DNA of 64,000 nucleotides from contig CACVBU010000824.1 in NCBI GenBank assembly GCA_902728285.1, positions 389,307 to 453,306 of the forward strand. Reading direction: 5' to 3'. The notes below the pieces were generated by a model. It worked only from the letters and a program-made list of their open reading frames with translations. It was not told the origin of the DNA and searched no databases. Of the stretch, positions 1 through 11,072 are shown in pieces. Made by a program: the position numbers and the translations under genes. The stretch's first letter is position 1; each line of letters opens with the position of its first letter. The stretch comes from Clytia hemisphaerica (Eukaryota; Cnidaria; Hydrozoa; Leptothecata; Clytiidae).

Positions 1-1996
1 TTTGTTTTCTTCACACAAACACCGGCTTGAAAGTAAAACCCATCGCTAGATTTCGAAAAGTGTGCCGCGTAGAAACAAAGAAGGCGATAGATTTAATCCG
101 TTATTCTAAATACCGTGACATTTTAAAGGCTTCACTTTTTCTCGCTTGAAAGAGGTTTAAAGATTCCTCTTCGGGTTAAAACTCAACGGTAGCAACCTCA
201 AAGTTTTTTCAATCCTTTTTTTTGTATGCCGTCATCTACCCTTTCTGTGTGGGACTTTCAATTATCCCAAAGATAACAAAAAATAATGACAAAATCCAAG
301 TTTAATGTAAAACAATATTCTAATGTTGACATTTTTTTTCAACTTGATACAAAATGCCTGCATTGCATCTCTGATTTGTGTAACCTTCCTCTATGTGAGG
401 TCTTACATTTCAACAAGATATGAAGACATTGTTTGTCGTCTTGTCGTATTTGCGGAGGGATAAATGTTGCGATTGTTTTGAAGTTCGCACATATTGGATT
501 GTGATTTAAACCGTTACGAAACGCCGAAACGGTTAGAGGAAAACACGCTTTTTTTATAAGAATGGCGTAAATCCATTTCATCATGGATATTCTTAACTTT
601 TTTGGGAAAATCATCCTAAAATATTCTTACAGCACATTCTTAGGTTAGGATACTAATTCAGACTAGATTTAACATTTATTACATACGTCTCAAACATAAA
701 ATGGCACTTTTGTAAAATGAGTGAGCCTAACTTGGGGATAATTCATAATTTATAATTGAAAATGCTCTTAAAATGGCATTCTTAGCTTGAGTAGCAAAAT
801 TCCACGATGGTGATATTCTTTAGCATATTCTTAATTTTTTGGCCATTTTCATCATGGACATTCTTATAAAGTGTATTCTTATACAAAAAAAGCGTCTACG
901 CCTTTTTATAAACTACGTCATGAACATCACTTGCCTCGTATTCAAACAATTGAGACATGAAATTATTTTTTATGAATAGAAACTTAGTTTTAATAAAAAC
1001 CCGCTTAGAGTTAATTACCATGGCAATAACTCTAAAATGAGGCAAACGATGTTCGTGACGTAAATTATGAAAAGGTCTATTCTCTTGGCTAGGAAAAGTA
1101 CCATATCCGCAGGAATTCTTTCGAAAGAAAAATGATCTCCCAAGGCGTTCCACGTTAAATCACGCAATTCTTTTTCAAGATTCACGCATTCACAAAATCT
1201 TCATGCAAGTGAAAAAGTCCATTTACGCATTCACGCAAACCGCCTAGGGAAGAGTCCCGACAAATTAAAACTTCGCACAATAGCTCATCCTCGCAAGTAA
1301 TATTAACCCGCCTCTCCGAGAAAACAAGCCAATAACTATCATTAAATAACATTTAAACAAAAATTGGGCTTTAACTTCCAAATCATACAACTTGGTATGG
1401 GGGAAGCAAAGTAGACTGAGACAAGTATGTTTAAGTTTTGACATTGAAATATTTGGTCAACCCATAATCAGTTTTGGTGAAAATTAATCCCCCCTGCTAG
1501 TGATAAACTAACATAAACTAGAAAAGGGTTGGCGGCAACCAATATCCGTAGGGCGGGAGGGTGGTAATAACTTTCGACTTGACTCGTACGCCTCTATTTC
1601 GGATCTTGGAAGTGCTTTCAGAGTATAGCCAAAGAACCAAAGAAGAATAGCACTAAAATGACGGGACCAGGTGGACCACGTCGGGCGGAAGCTATTAAAC
1701 TCTAATTTAAACTCTTAAATAAACATTAACCTGGGCTCGAGGTTAAACTTATCACCATATCTCCTGCCATAATACTAAGCCTCATTCTCCGTGCCTGATA
1801 GCAGAAAACGTCCGTTCAAAAAGAAAAATCTCAGGATCTTTTGACCTTCAATGGCACGTTTTAAAACCTCAAAGCAGAAAAAATACCCTTCAAAAATATT
1901 CAATTATGTTTCCGATACATTACAATATTTGATAAAATAATGAAAAAGGATAAAAAAAACCCTTTTAAATCGACGTTAAAACGACCACGTTATTCC
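1..1996. other. gene-free stretch
   Basis: I see no exon, domain or RNA gene. Short open frames at 339-614 and 896-1153 (minus) are uninformative in composition. Around 780-890 there are pieces resembling the TTATAAGAACA-type MITE family described below (attcttataaag, ttcttatac), so part of this stretch is old repeat DNA. Confidence 0.5.
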
Positions 1997-2243
1997 AAGG
2001 TCGGTCTCCACTTGTGCGCACTTCGGTGGCACTTTTTCGAACAAACCTTCCAACCTATTGGTCAAAAGAAAAATGAAGCAACTCCATTGGCGCGATCTGA
2101 CGTAACGATTGAAAAAAGTTGAAATGTGTTCAACTTTTTTTTTCGAGCGCGCGCTACATTTTTATGACGTAATCTTTTTTCTAAGCAAAAAGGATTGAAG
2201 CCAAAAAGTGCGACCACAGCGTACACAAGTGGAGATCGGCCTT
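1997..2243. repeat. MITE-like inverted-repeat element
   Basis: The ends form an imperfect terminal inverted repeat: AAGGTCGGTCTCCACTTGTG on the left matches the complement of CACAAGTGGAGATCGGCCTT on the right, followed on each side by a second block (GGCACTTTTT and AAAAAGTGC). No coding capacity is visible; the open frame 1940-2122 lies across it and is not a gene. I infer a non-autonomous DNA transposon. Confidence 0.7.
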
Positions 2244-2689
2244 TAAGATCTATACAAAATCCAAACCACTAAAACGTTAAGTTATGTACAGCGTATATTA
2301 GGAACTTAACATACAAGCTCTCCATACATTATTTATACGAAAATCATCCCACCAAGCTCAAACGCACAACACTAAACTATTTGAGTGAACTAAACAGGGA
2401 AGTGCATTCTGCTGGCCTTTTCAAATAAAAAACGCAAAAAAGATATTTGAACTTTGATCTCATACAACTTGTCATCATTGAAATCCTCATACAAAATTGT
2501 TGACATCAATCAAAACTCAGGGACAAGATTCTTTTTGAACAAGTTGACGCGACAATTTGCTTATAAGAACATACAATTCAATATTTATTATTTATGTGTT
2601 CTAATTTAGAAGATTCAAACAAAGTAGTATGAAGCATTGAAGTCACCGTTAAAGTAAATAAGTAAATAAGTCTGTGACCGCAGTCAGAG

Positions 2690-2926
2690 GCGATCCGAAG
2701 GCTCCTCTTTCGATAGCTATCTACCCGAAGGTAGGGGAGGGCGCCACTCTTTCTCCCTTGATTTTACCACTTACCCTTGATCCTTCTTTTAATTGCTGAG
2801 CATCAAACAAAGAGGCGTGAAGTAAAATTTTGAGAATCTTTGGTATGACCCGGCTGGGGGTTGAGCCCAAAACCTTGCGAACCGTAGCCGGATGCTTTAC
2901 CACTGTACTAAGGTCACTATTTTAAC
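2690..2926 (-). mobile_element. tRNA-derived SINE
   Basis: Read on the minus strand, the head has an A-box-like segment (TAGTACAGTGGTAAAGCA) and a B-box-like segment (GGGCTCAACCCCCAG) at tRNA-like spacing. The 3' part does not close an acceptor stem, so this is not a functional tRNA. Body and tail run down to about 2690. The exact ends are uncertain. Confidence 0.55.
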
Positions 2927-2929
2927 TAA

Positions 2930-4989
2930 ATGATGGCTGAGAGTCACGTGATTTCTTAAAATGAATTCCAAGCCGATGGGTGCTCTAAATTGGACCACTC
3001 TTTCCGACATAACATCAGTAGATATCTAGACTTGAGTCTACTTCTGATTGAAATTTGCTTTCTGATAATTTTTGATGACGATGTGACGAGTGAAGTAGAC
3101 TAGAAGCATTCGACGAGGTTGCCATTTTGAAAAAAATGTTTAAAATCCAAATAACAAAAAAAGTTGCTTGAAGTTAGGTGTCAAAATCTTTTAAGACCAC
3201 TTGAAGCTCCAGATCAAGAGCTCTTAAATATAAATTTGGTTACTTTTGATTAGCAACAGTGCTTATAAACTCTACTAAACAAAACACAGATTTGGTGCGT
3301 CTGTAATATAAACCCAATCTTTTGAACAGGCCTCTCACATGATCCCATGTGACGTAATCATATAATGTTTTTTGAGTTAAAATACAAAATATAGTCGCGT
3401 AGCGTGCAGGTTGAACTAAAACTAAAAGAAACTAAAGGAATAACGGAATCCCGAGGAGTATTTTACTTGAAAAGTGTGAGGATAATATCTAAAATCAGCT
3501 CTTTTGTGAGACTAAATTGAAAAGGTTTTAAGACGATTTCATGATGTTTTTAGTAGACTGACTTCTTTTCAAAAATCTCAGAAAATATTTAATTTGATCA
3601 CTTTACCTTTATGGTCTGAAAACAGATATCGTCGTCATACACAGGCTCATTGCACGCGTCATTAATTAACGTGTCACTCAGACCTAATGACTAAACACCA
3701 CGACCCCAGTGGAACCTTTTTCCTCAGTAGGGTTAAAAAATCTTATTTAAATCCCAATGGGCATAGAAGTTTTATTGCTCCATGGTTAAAAATTCCAGTT
3801 GGAATGGTTTTAGAGTGCAATTTTTGAACATTGAATTTCAAACGGGGTTGAAATCATAGCATGGAGGTATAAAGAAACAGGAGAAGTATGCTATTGTAAC
3901 CATGCTCGCCCTACGATTAAAAAAATTACGAGGTATGCATGCTCATAATCTCATATATCGTGCATTTTTAATGAGCTCTTTTGTTGATAGGTGAAATCTT
4001 ATTGGCTAACTTAAGTGTTGGAAATAAGATGAGACGAGATTCATTGTTTCTGACATTGGTGTAAGAAAATATTTGGATTAAAAAAGGCCTGTAAACTTTG
4101 TAATCCTTCATCAAATGACAAGATTTTTCGATCAACATTTTCTTCAAGGTGAACTCTATTGCTTAATACTTTCCTCCAAAATTCTCCAGCGACTTTTTGT
4201 CTACAAATTGGGTCTGAAATTGTGTGTGCTTATACATAACTTTTAATTTTCTGGCTGGAGAAAATATCTTTTCAAAACAAAATTTAATGGATGACAAAAT
4301 TAAACGCAAACTTATTTCGTGGAGCTAAATTTTATTTTATTCTCGTATATTAGAAGGCTAGAAATCTTCGATGCTGATAGTAAGAATGTTCAGAGCAAAC
4401 TTGAGTTCTACTAAAAAGTCGTATTTCTTCGGGCGAGCCTAGAATTTCTTTTGATTTATTACATAAAAGAAATCAAAAGACTTTAACGACCAATTACCGA
4501 CAAATTCATCTCCTGTCTTTCTTTATACCTCTATGATCATAGTTAATTTTCCAGTGGGGTTGCCATTCCAGGATATTTTCCCACCGGGGACGACATTTCT
4601 GGCAAATTTTCCAGTGGGCTGTGATACAGGGGTGTACTACGTATGCGGAAACACACAGAAACAAAAAATCACAACTATGATCGAAGTTCCTATTCTATTT
4701 ATTGTGTTTGGAATTAAATTGTGGAGTCATATGTATAGAAAAGAAAGTTGTTGTTTGAAAAGATCTTATTGGTAAAAATGATTTATGAGAAGAAAATATT
4801 TTTGTCTGAAACAACTCAAAGAATTGAGAAAAAATTTTGGGTGGCAGTAAATAGGAGCAAGCGATAATAACACAATCTCGCGTTACGAGTTCAAATACCT
4901 CTTAATGTGTAAATAGATTATGTCATCAGTGTAGATGGGATTGCATGCTTAATCTGATGGCAACAAAGACGTTTTAAAAACCCTTTCAA
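2930..4989. other. gene-free stretch with a diverged duplicate
   Basis: No gene is recognisable. The segment 3030-3190 is a diverged direct copy of 5100-5270: both contain a stretch ending in ttgccattttgaaa.../gtcaccattttgag... followed by aaatccaaataaca and a ttgcttg/ttggagttgg tail. This is a dispersed repeat. The open frame at 4533-4775 has no supporting features. Confidence 0.45.
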
Positions 4990-5080
4990 CCCACCTGGCA
5001 CACAACGTAGTTTCAACGTTTATTTAACGTTCACAACGTCCATATAACGTTAATTGAAACAACGTTGTGTGCCAGCTGGG
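4990..5080. repeat. ACGTT palindromic MITE, copy 1
   Basis: This roughly 90-bp palindrome has ends CCTGGCACACAACGT and ACGTTGTGTGCCAGCTGG and internal repeats of AACGTT. Further copies are at 5548-5646, 22624-22722 and, partially, 25257-25311. The whole unit can fold into one hairpin. Confidence 0.8.
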
Positions 5081-5547
5081 AAGGGACAAGTTAGACTAGA
5101 GTTTACTTTTGGCAGAACTTTGCTTTTTGATCATTTTTTATGACGCTGATAGTCCAGTGTTTAGTTTTAGTTCCAGTTCCAGTTTTTGACTAGGAGCGTT
5201 TGGAGAGGTCACCATTTTGAGAGAAAATGTTACAAATCCAAATAACAATAAAACTACTTGGAGTTGGAGAAAGAAACATCAATAACAATCGTTTAATGTT
5301 TATTCTAAGACTACAAAGACTTTTCAAGGGAGTTTGACAGCCAAAATAAGTTTAATATTGGACCCTTGATTATTTTGAGCTCTTCCTGATCCACATCTCC
5401 CAGCCGGTACACAGCGTTGAACAAGCGGTTCAAGCGCCATCTGGATATTATTTATGTTAAGAGAACGTTATTTGGACGTTGTTTGGCAGTAATGTGAGAA
5501 TTGACTTTTGATGGATTGGATGATACAAGTCAATGATGACTGGTACC

Positions 5548-5646
5548 CCAACTGGCACATAACGTTGTTTCAACGTTCATCTAATGTTATATGAACGTTG
5601 TGAACATTAGATAAACGTCGAAACGACGTTGTGTGTGTGCTAGCTG
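5548..5646. repeat. ACGTT palindromic MITE, copy 2
   Basis: Same family as 4990-5080: AACTGGCACATAACGTTG on the left, and on the right AACGACGTTGTGTGTGTGCT, where an extra GTGT shows slippage. Between the arms are the same AACGTTCATCTAA-like blocks. Confidence 0.75.
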
Positions 5647-5973
5647 ACTGGTATACATGCTACAACTTAAAAGAATCACTAAGGCAAGTTTTATCAATCA
5701 GAATATTTTATCCAATGGGAACGTTTCAAATCAATAAACCAAGCACCAGCTAGATGAAAATAATCGAAAATACTCCATCTTTGACGTTGAACTATATTAA
5801 GGAAAAAAGTTGAATGGCACAGCATTTATCCTCACGCTTTTGCAAACAGTAGTATAGAAAGGGTGTTGAATGAATTGTTTTTTTTCCAAAATTTAGTACT
5901 GTAAATAACTTAATCTCTTTCATTTTAAGTAGAAAATTTGTTTAACAATTTATAAAGTTTGAAATAAAATTAT

Positions 5974-6899
5974 TTAGTGGGATGGTTCGGTGAGGTATTT
6001 GCCTTCGTACAAGCAAGCGTTTTCTTGTTGGTTGAATTTCAAGTTTCCTGGACAAGCAACACATCCAACAGTGACTCCCTTCCAACAAGCAACGTATTGT
6101 CTTGGTTGAGCTGGGTCTTCAATGTTTCCACTGAATTCTGGTCCATAATGGGGGCATTTGTCTGGACATTCAAAGGTGGTGGCTGGGTGCCATTTTTGTG
6201 TGGTGACACAGTCGTCGTGTTTGCTGTACAAACATTGGTTGCAAGTTTGACTGAATTCCAAAGAGAGAGGGAAGCAAGCTTGACAGTAAGCTAATCCACC
6301 GACACATTGGACGAAGTAGTTTGTGTAGTAATCAAGAGCAAAATTGCCATCATATTTTCCGTTACATAATGAATTAGGACATTCAATAGCTGGTGGTGTT
6401 GTTCCAGTGATGGGTGGGTTGGTGATGGCTGAAGCAGCTGAAAAAATAAAATAAAACTAATGGTTATTACCCGGTGCCTTGGTATGCGCTCCGTTTATTC
6501 GATAATATTGAAAGCCACCGTCAACAAGAAGCTCTCATAAAAAACCCGTCAATATGTCACTTGCAACCAATGAGCTGTTGGCGGCCTATAGTGTAATGTC
6601 AGAAAAATGTAGTGATGCCATATCATGAATTCGCTACTCTCCCTTATTCGATGAAACAATTTAATTTCTATTGAAAATATCGAATTAGAGAGCGTCAACT
6701 GAATATAAGAAAGTCAATGCCACTGAACTTTACTAGCTTGCGTCAATACCTAATGAACATCAAATACCTATTTCGAGAAAAAATGATAATCTAAAAGAAC
6801 ATAAAATAAAAAATAAACACATTTTAAAAGACATATCCAGTAAAATCAATGTGAAATAAACTTACCAGCGATAAGAGCAAGAGCAATGATGGTCTTCAT
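5974..6899 (-). CDS. secreted small protein with two peritrophin/CBM14-like cysteine domains (two exons)
   Basis: Exon 1 (6899-6866) encodes the start MKTIIALALIAG, a typical signal peptide, and ends at a GT donor in phase 1. Exon 2 begins at 6437 after a TTTTTTCAG acceptor and runs to a stop at 5974. Together they give 498 nt, 165 residues. After a short Pro/Thr linker (NPPITGTTPP) there are two cysteine modules. The first starts CPNSLCNGKYDGN and continues with YYTNYFVQCVGG and FSQTC. The second has CPDKCPHYGPEF, QYVACWKG, CPGNLKF and ACLY. A C-x-G, aromatic-x-C, C-x-G-L-x-F order is typical of chitin-binding peritrophin-A (CBM14) domains, so binding of extracellular glycan or chitin is likely, but I infer it. 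A TATA box lies 90 bp upstream. The plus-strand frame 5977-6294 is its antisense shadow. Confidence 0.8.
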
Positions 6900-6987
6900 T
6901 TTCGGTTTTTTTGGTTGTTCTTCAGTGTTTGCTTGTTAGTGTTGTTGTTTGAGTTTGATGATGATTTTGATTCCCGAAGAAACAACG

Positions 6988-6995
6988 TTTTTATA
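6988..6995 (-). promoter_or_regulatory. TATA box of the secreted cysteine-rich gene
   Basis: TATAAAAA on the minus strand lies 90 bp before the ATG at 6899. This leaves room for a transcription start about 30 bp downstream and a 5' leader of about 60 nt. A strong TATA box fits a highly expressed secretory-cell gene. Confidence 0.5.
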
Positions 6996-7415
6996 CCAAG
7001 ATGAGATAATCACATTTCGTAAGGAGATAATATATGTCCATGGAGATAATTAATGAAACATCCTTACATGATAATATTTCTGATTTCTCGCGTTCGAAGA
7101 TGAAATATAGGCCGGAACAAAGAAAATTACTTTAATGGGAGACATACAGGAGGCAGTTTACAGACATTACAATATTTTTGATGAACATAATTAGTTTGTT
7201 TGTAACTTGCTTGAATCACGGCGTCATATCCGTCCTCCGTTTATTCTATATTTGTAATATTTCTTTCAATTTCCACTTAACTATCATCCCTTTTAGACCG
7301 TTGCTAAGAGCCACCTAGCAACCGGCTATATCGTTTCAGATACTAGCTATTTCAAACTTGGACTTTAAGTTAGTTTTTGATTAAAACTAAATTGACTTTA
7401 CCATTTAGCCCTTAA

Positions 7416-8909
7416 ATACACTCCCTTCTCACAGCCCCACTGGGACCCCTTTCCACTGAAAAAAAGTGGCCAAAATATCGTCCTGGGTGGAAAATGTTCC
7501 TTATTTTATTATTCATAGAATTATATTTCACAGGTCTATCGACCTCTACGAAATAATTTTAGATTTATAAATTGTCTAATTCTTCATCTGTCGTCCAGTC
7601 GTCAGAAGATATGGACAGAAGAGAAGACGTTGTTTTGGTCTTTGTCCTAGGTTTTCGAACTAGGCGAAGGTTTGTTCTAGGGCTTCCTCTTACATGCCAA
7701 ACGAAATCATCATTTTTTAAATTCATTTTATTCGCCTTTTGGCACATATCTTTAATAATTTTTCTTTCGTTGATGGTGAAGTCGTCTGTGATGCTAAAGC
7801 CACCAATTTCATTGAATCGTTTCAGCTTATGCAGATTTTGCATTATCCGTTCTTTTTCCTCTATACTTTTTAAGATCAACTTGATTGGACGCCAATGTAG
7901 CCCTTTTCGGCTTTGTCCAATGCGATGATGGTGGGACGGTTTGATATCTTGGACGCCAATGTTACCTAGTATACCTTCAATATCTATTTTGTCTTGTTCC
8001 TGTTGTTCTTCTTTGTTGTCTACCTCTAATTCCACCATTCCATGTATAATAATATTTCGTTTTCTTGATTCGATGTCTCTTTCTTCATTCTTGTTTTCTT
8101 GTTGGTGTTCTCTCACTGCTGATTTGAAATTATCCTTGTGTTTCTTAGTTATTTCAGCGTATGTTTTTTCTGATGTTTTTTCTATGTAATCGTCGTTTGC
8201 TTTATTTCTTCTTTTATAATCTGCTTGGTTTTTATTTCAAAGTCAGCCATCTTATTGGTTAAGATGTTTTCGATATCGTTCTTAAGGCTGCGGTTCTTGG
8301 CTAGCTGGTTTTTGAGCTTTTTAATGACGTCGTCCTTCTTCTCAATCTCCCTCTGCATCATATGATACGAGTTCTCACCTATTTTACTCATTAGAGATCG
8401 TGTTATCCGCACGCAATTCTGACATAGATATTGTTCGTTATAAGTGTTGGCAAAAATTTGCAGCTGATAAAGCGGTAATTGTGTGCACTCGTAGTGTACC
8501 ATGCGGTGGCATTTTCGGCATTTTAGAAGGTTTTGGTCATCATCATCTGAGCAGGAGGTGGGAGTGCATGTTTGGTTTTGTTTAGCTTCTTCAAATGGTT
8601 GTTTTTCTTGCTTTTTGTCGGTTTTTTCGTTCATGTTTTTGATTTTGCTAAATTTCAACCATTTTTGAAGAATTATTATACTTACATATTATAATTTATG
8701 TTCCCATTGAAAATAATCAAATAAACCAATCCTCACTTCAAAATATTGTGTTATTTTTCCCATCATCAGTCAATTTTCGGACTTGAAAACAAAAGAATTT
8801 AAATCCCCGGCCATAAAAAATATGGGAACATCAATCCCCATCGAGTTTCAGTGCATTATTTTTATCCGCACTGGCTGAAAAAATCGTCTGTCTGTGAGAA
8901 GGGGATATT
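7416..8909 (-). mobile_element. TTAA-flanked inverted-repeat element carrying an ORF1-like gene
   Basis: The element is bounded by TTAA at 7412-7415 and 8910-8913. Its ends are inverted copies: CCCTTCTCACAG inside the left end and CTGTGAGAAGGG inside the right end. TTAA target duplication is known for piggyBac and Kolobok superfamilies; no transposase of either is present here. Left flank 7470-7495 (GGCCAAAATATCGTCC) and right flank 8700-8890 closely match a short element at 23611-23882, which lacks the internal 1.2 kb. The internal part holds a frameshifted PHD-finger/ORF1-like gene. Confidence 0.65.
7565..8658 (-). pseudogene. LINE ORF1-like gene: PHD finger, coiled coil, RRM-like domain (frameshifted)
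   Basis: The first frame (8658-8182) starts MKFSKIKNMNEK and has a zinc-finger pattern C-x2-C (CRKC), HYEC, then CQNC, the order of a PHD-type finger, followed by a Lys/Glu-rich coiled coil. The second frame is open from about 8215 to 7565. It carries RKRNIIIHGM, HHHRIG, RPIKLIL and ITDDFTINERK, which match the RRM-like core of ORF1 proteins of CR1/jockey-type non-LTR elements (baculovirus FP-like family). The two frames differ by one base near 8200-8215, so this copy is broken. No ORF2 (endonuclease or reverse transcriptase) follows; the frame ends 150 bp before the TTAA boundary. ORF1 proteins bind RNA and chaperone retrotransposition; here the function is unknown. Confidence 0.7.
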
Positions 8910-8917
8910 TTAATACT

Positions 8918-9140
8918 CATAGATTTATAAAGGCCGAAGGGCTAGATGTAAAGCTTTTGCTAAAAAGTGTACTGTGGTTAGGTAGGAAATCCTACCTAAT
9001 TTACGTGACATTACTATATAGAATTTCAGCGATAGACCAATCAGAAGCTTGAAGCTCGAAAACAAAAGCAACAATATTTTTTTCCGATATTTGCGGAACG
9101 TGCGTTTGAGCGCGCGCAGCGCGCTCAAACGCGCGTTCCG
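8918..9140 (+). repeat. repeat with an inverted relative at 19880-19917
   Basis: The segment beginning CATAGATTTATAAAGGCCGA is matched in inverse orientation at 19884-19918 (TCGGGCTTTATAGATCTATG). Both are followed inwards by a TTGCGGAACG block. They are two opposite copies of one repeat family flanking the Helitron region. A perfect small hairpin, AGGTAGGAAATCCTACCT, lies near 8982-9000. Confidence 0.45.
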
Positions 9141-9141
9141 C
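9093..9141. repeat. GC-rich 23-bp hairpin
   Basis: The arm GCGGAACGTGCGTTTGAGCG... (9093-9115) pairs with 9119-9141 around a 3-base loop GCA. The only non-Watson-Crick pair is one G-T. This is an isolated GC-rich palindrome in AT-rich DNA, part of the repeat that starts at 8918. Confidence 0.8.
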
Positions 9142-9543
9142 ATCCTTTGGCAAGATCTGCGTACGCGGGACGTAAATTTGTATATGTTCAAGAAATGCTA
9201 CCGATTTGGTTCACGAAAAAAACCCGAGCAAAGTAGACTTTTCATTATCTTATAAAATAAAAGTTATATCGAGTTTGACTATCCAATCAAGTGCGACTTT
9301 TTGTGATGTAAATTGTTTCATTTTTTCCCGCCGGTCCAAATTAGCGAGATTATGTTAGATCCAACCCTCCAGTTTGTAATTTCACAAACAAATCACAATT
9401 TTGAATGTTGAAAAGTATTTCAAGAAGAAAAGTGTATGCAGAAGTGTAAAAAAGTGTATGCAGAAGTGTAATCATTTGAACATTACAAGATTTAGATAAG
9501 TATTATTATTTTCGTCTCAAAGATATATACATATAATTTTGAA

Positions 9544-10530
9544 ATGTTTATCCCCAGCCTTAATGTTGATAATATTAGAAACTTAATTGGGAGTACCAGA
9601 AGAACTCTTGTTGGGAATTTTAGAAAACTTCCAAGAACAGTCTGGCCCAGGTATAGTTGTGTTCCCCAGATTTTAAGAACTGCCCGTAGCCATGGCTTAA
9701 ATGTTTTTTGTGTGAGTGAAACCCCCGGAGATGGTAATTGCTTTTATCACGCCATTGTAGAACAACTTAACGATCGTACAGATTTTGGTGATGTTTCAGC
9801 CTTAAGGTTACAGTATCCAAACCATCTTATCTTACGCCAGGCAGTCGTCAATTTTGTGCGCGATCAAAGTCGTCTAACTGTAGAGGAGTCTCCATACATT
9901 GTTGGATATAGAACTTTCTTTGAACAGGGGGCAATTGATATTCGCAGGGCTGAAGGATTTTCTTGGGAGCAGTTTTTAACCCAGCAGTTGTGTGATACTG
10001 TGTACACCACAGAGGTCTTTATCAATGCTGCAGCTATCTTGCTTGGTAGAAATATATGCATCAATTCTGAAAGCTGCAGCGTAAATAATCCCCTAAAAGT
10101 TACAAGTTGTTTCCGGGATTCTCCTCACTTAGAATTTCATGTAGAAATGCCGGTCAGCTCTTACTTTCTTTTGGCCGGAATTAACAATAATCATTTCCAA
10201 TCATTGTTACCTGGTGATGGGGGGATTTTAGCCAATTTTAACCAGCAAGAAACTGTTGACTTCTCGATTGAAAATGTAGAGATAATAAGAAAACGAGAGT
10301 CTCAAGGTGAGAAAGATCAAGCAGCTCCTCCCAGCAAAAAAAATAAAATACGAAAACCTCCTTTACAAAAGGTGTCTGTTGACCCTGAAATAGAAATACA
10401 GGCAAAGTGTACCCTTTATGGTTTGAAATATATTGAGCCTTCTGCTGAAGAGTCTGTTTCAGACAAGCGGAAAAGAAGAAGATCTCTTAGAAGTAAGATA
10501 ACAAGTGCAAAGAAAAAAAGAGCAATGTAG
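9544..10530 (+). pseudogene. Helitron OTU-like cysteine protease domain
   Basis: A 328-residue frame. The OTU catalytic block GDGNCFYHAI is at residues 62-71 (Cys66), and the histidine region INNNHFQSLLP puts the catalytic His at 217. Both ends of the fold are therefore present. The C-terminal third is basic and ends with a repeat unit (YIEPSAEESVSDKRKRRR). An OTU domain in front of Rep is known from animal Helitrons. The frame stops at 10530, but the same repeat continues in another frame (10533-10640: IAYIAPSNNETV), which shows a frameshift rather than a true end. The original start is not certain; the first ATG is used here. Confidence 0.8.
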
Positions 10531-11072
10531 AAGAAGAACTTAAATTATTATGTGCTCGTGATGGTATCGCATACATTGCACCTTCTAATAATGAAACTGT
10601 TCGCGAACAAAAAAGAAATCGTAGAAATAGAATGAATCGTGTTATGAGAGAAAAATCTATTCATAATGCTGAAGAAAGGTCTGATAGTAACAACAGTTGT
10701 TTACATTCAAATCCTAGGGTTGTTGAAGCAGCAGAATCTGTTCATAATGCTGAAGAAAGACCTCTCAGTAATAACAGTTGTTTACATTCTAATCCTAGGG
10801 TAGTTGAAGCAGCGAGCATTTTTGAGGAAGGGGAGTTAAAACACAACATCGATCGATGTAAAATTTGTAATGAAGTTAGACCTGTTTTTCATGAAACTGT
10901 TCATGTTGAGCCTGAATTGAACAACAATGATTTGTTTTCCCCAGCTTCATGGTCGGTAGGGGAGGATGGTAAGTGCATTAGATGTCGCCAAGAAGAAAAA
11001 AATAATCGTAAAAGAAAAAAATCCACCTGCCGCCCCCAAATTTTCTGGTATTTTTTCCATGTACGGGAATGA
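10531..11072 (+). pseudogene. Helitron linker with internal duplication and zinc-binding-like cysteines
   Basis: Continuation of the Helitron protein after a frameshift. It contains a 28-residue direct duplication (HNAEERSDSNNSCLHSNPRV, then HNAEERPLSNNSCLHSNPRV), DNA repeat period 84 bp at about 10657-10820. This is followed by CKICNEVRP and GKCIRCRQE, two C-x2-C pairs likely to bind zinc. The frame then shifts near 10970-11040 and continues in the next feature. Confidence 0.7.

Noticed and set aside
5977-6294. Plus-strand open frame of 105 codons
   Set aside because: It is the exact antisense of the cysteine-rich exon with its signal peptide, splice sites and domain pattern on the minus strand.
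7572-8189. Plus-strand frames opposite the ORF1-like gene
   Set aside because: Antisense shadows; the minus strand shows zinc-finger and RRM-like motifs.
9544-10530. Stand-alone host OTU deubiquitinase
   Set aside because: The frame continues after a frameshift into the Helitron linker, N-terminal, Rep and helicase parts, so it is a transposon domain.
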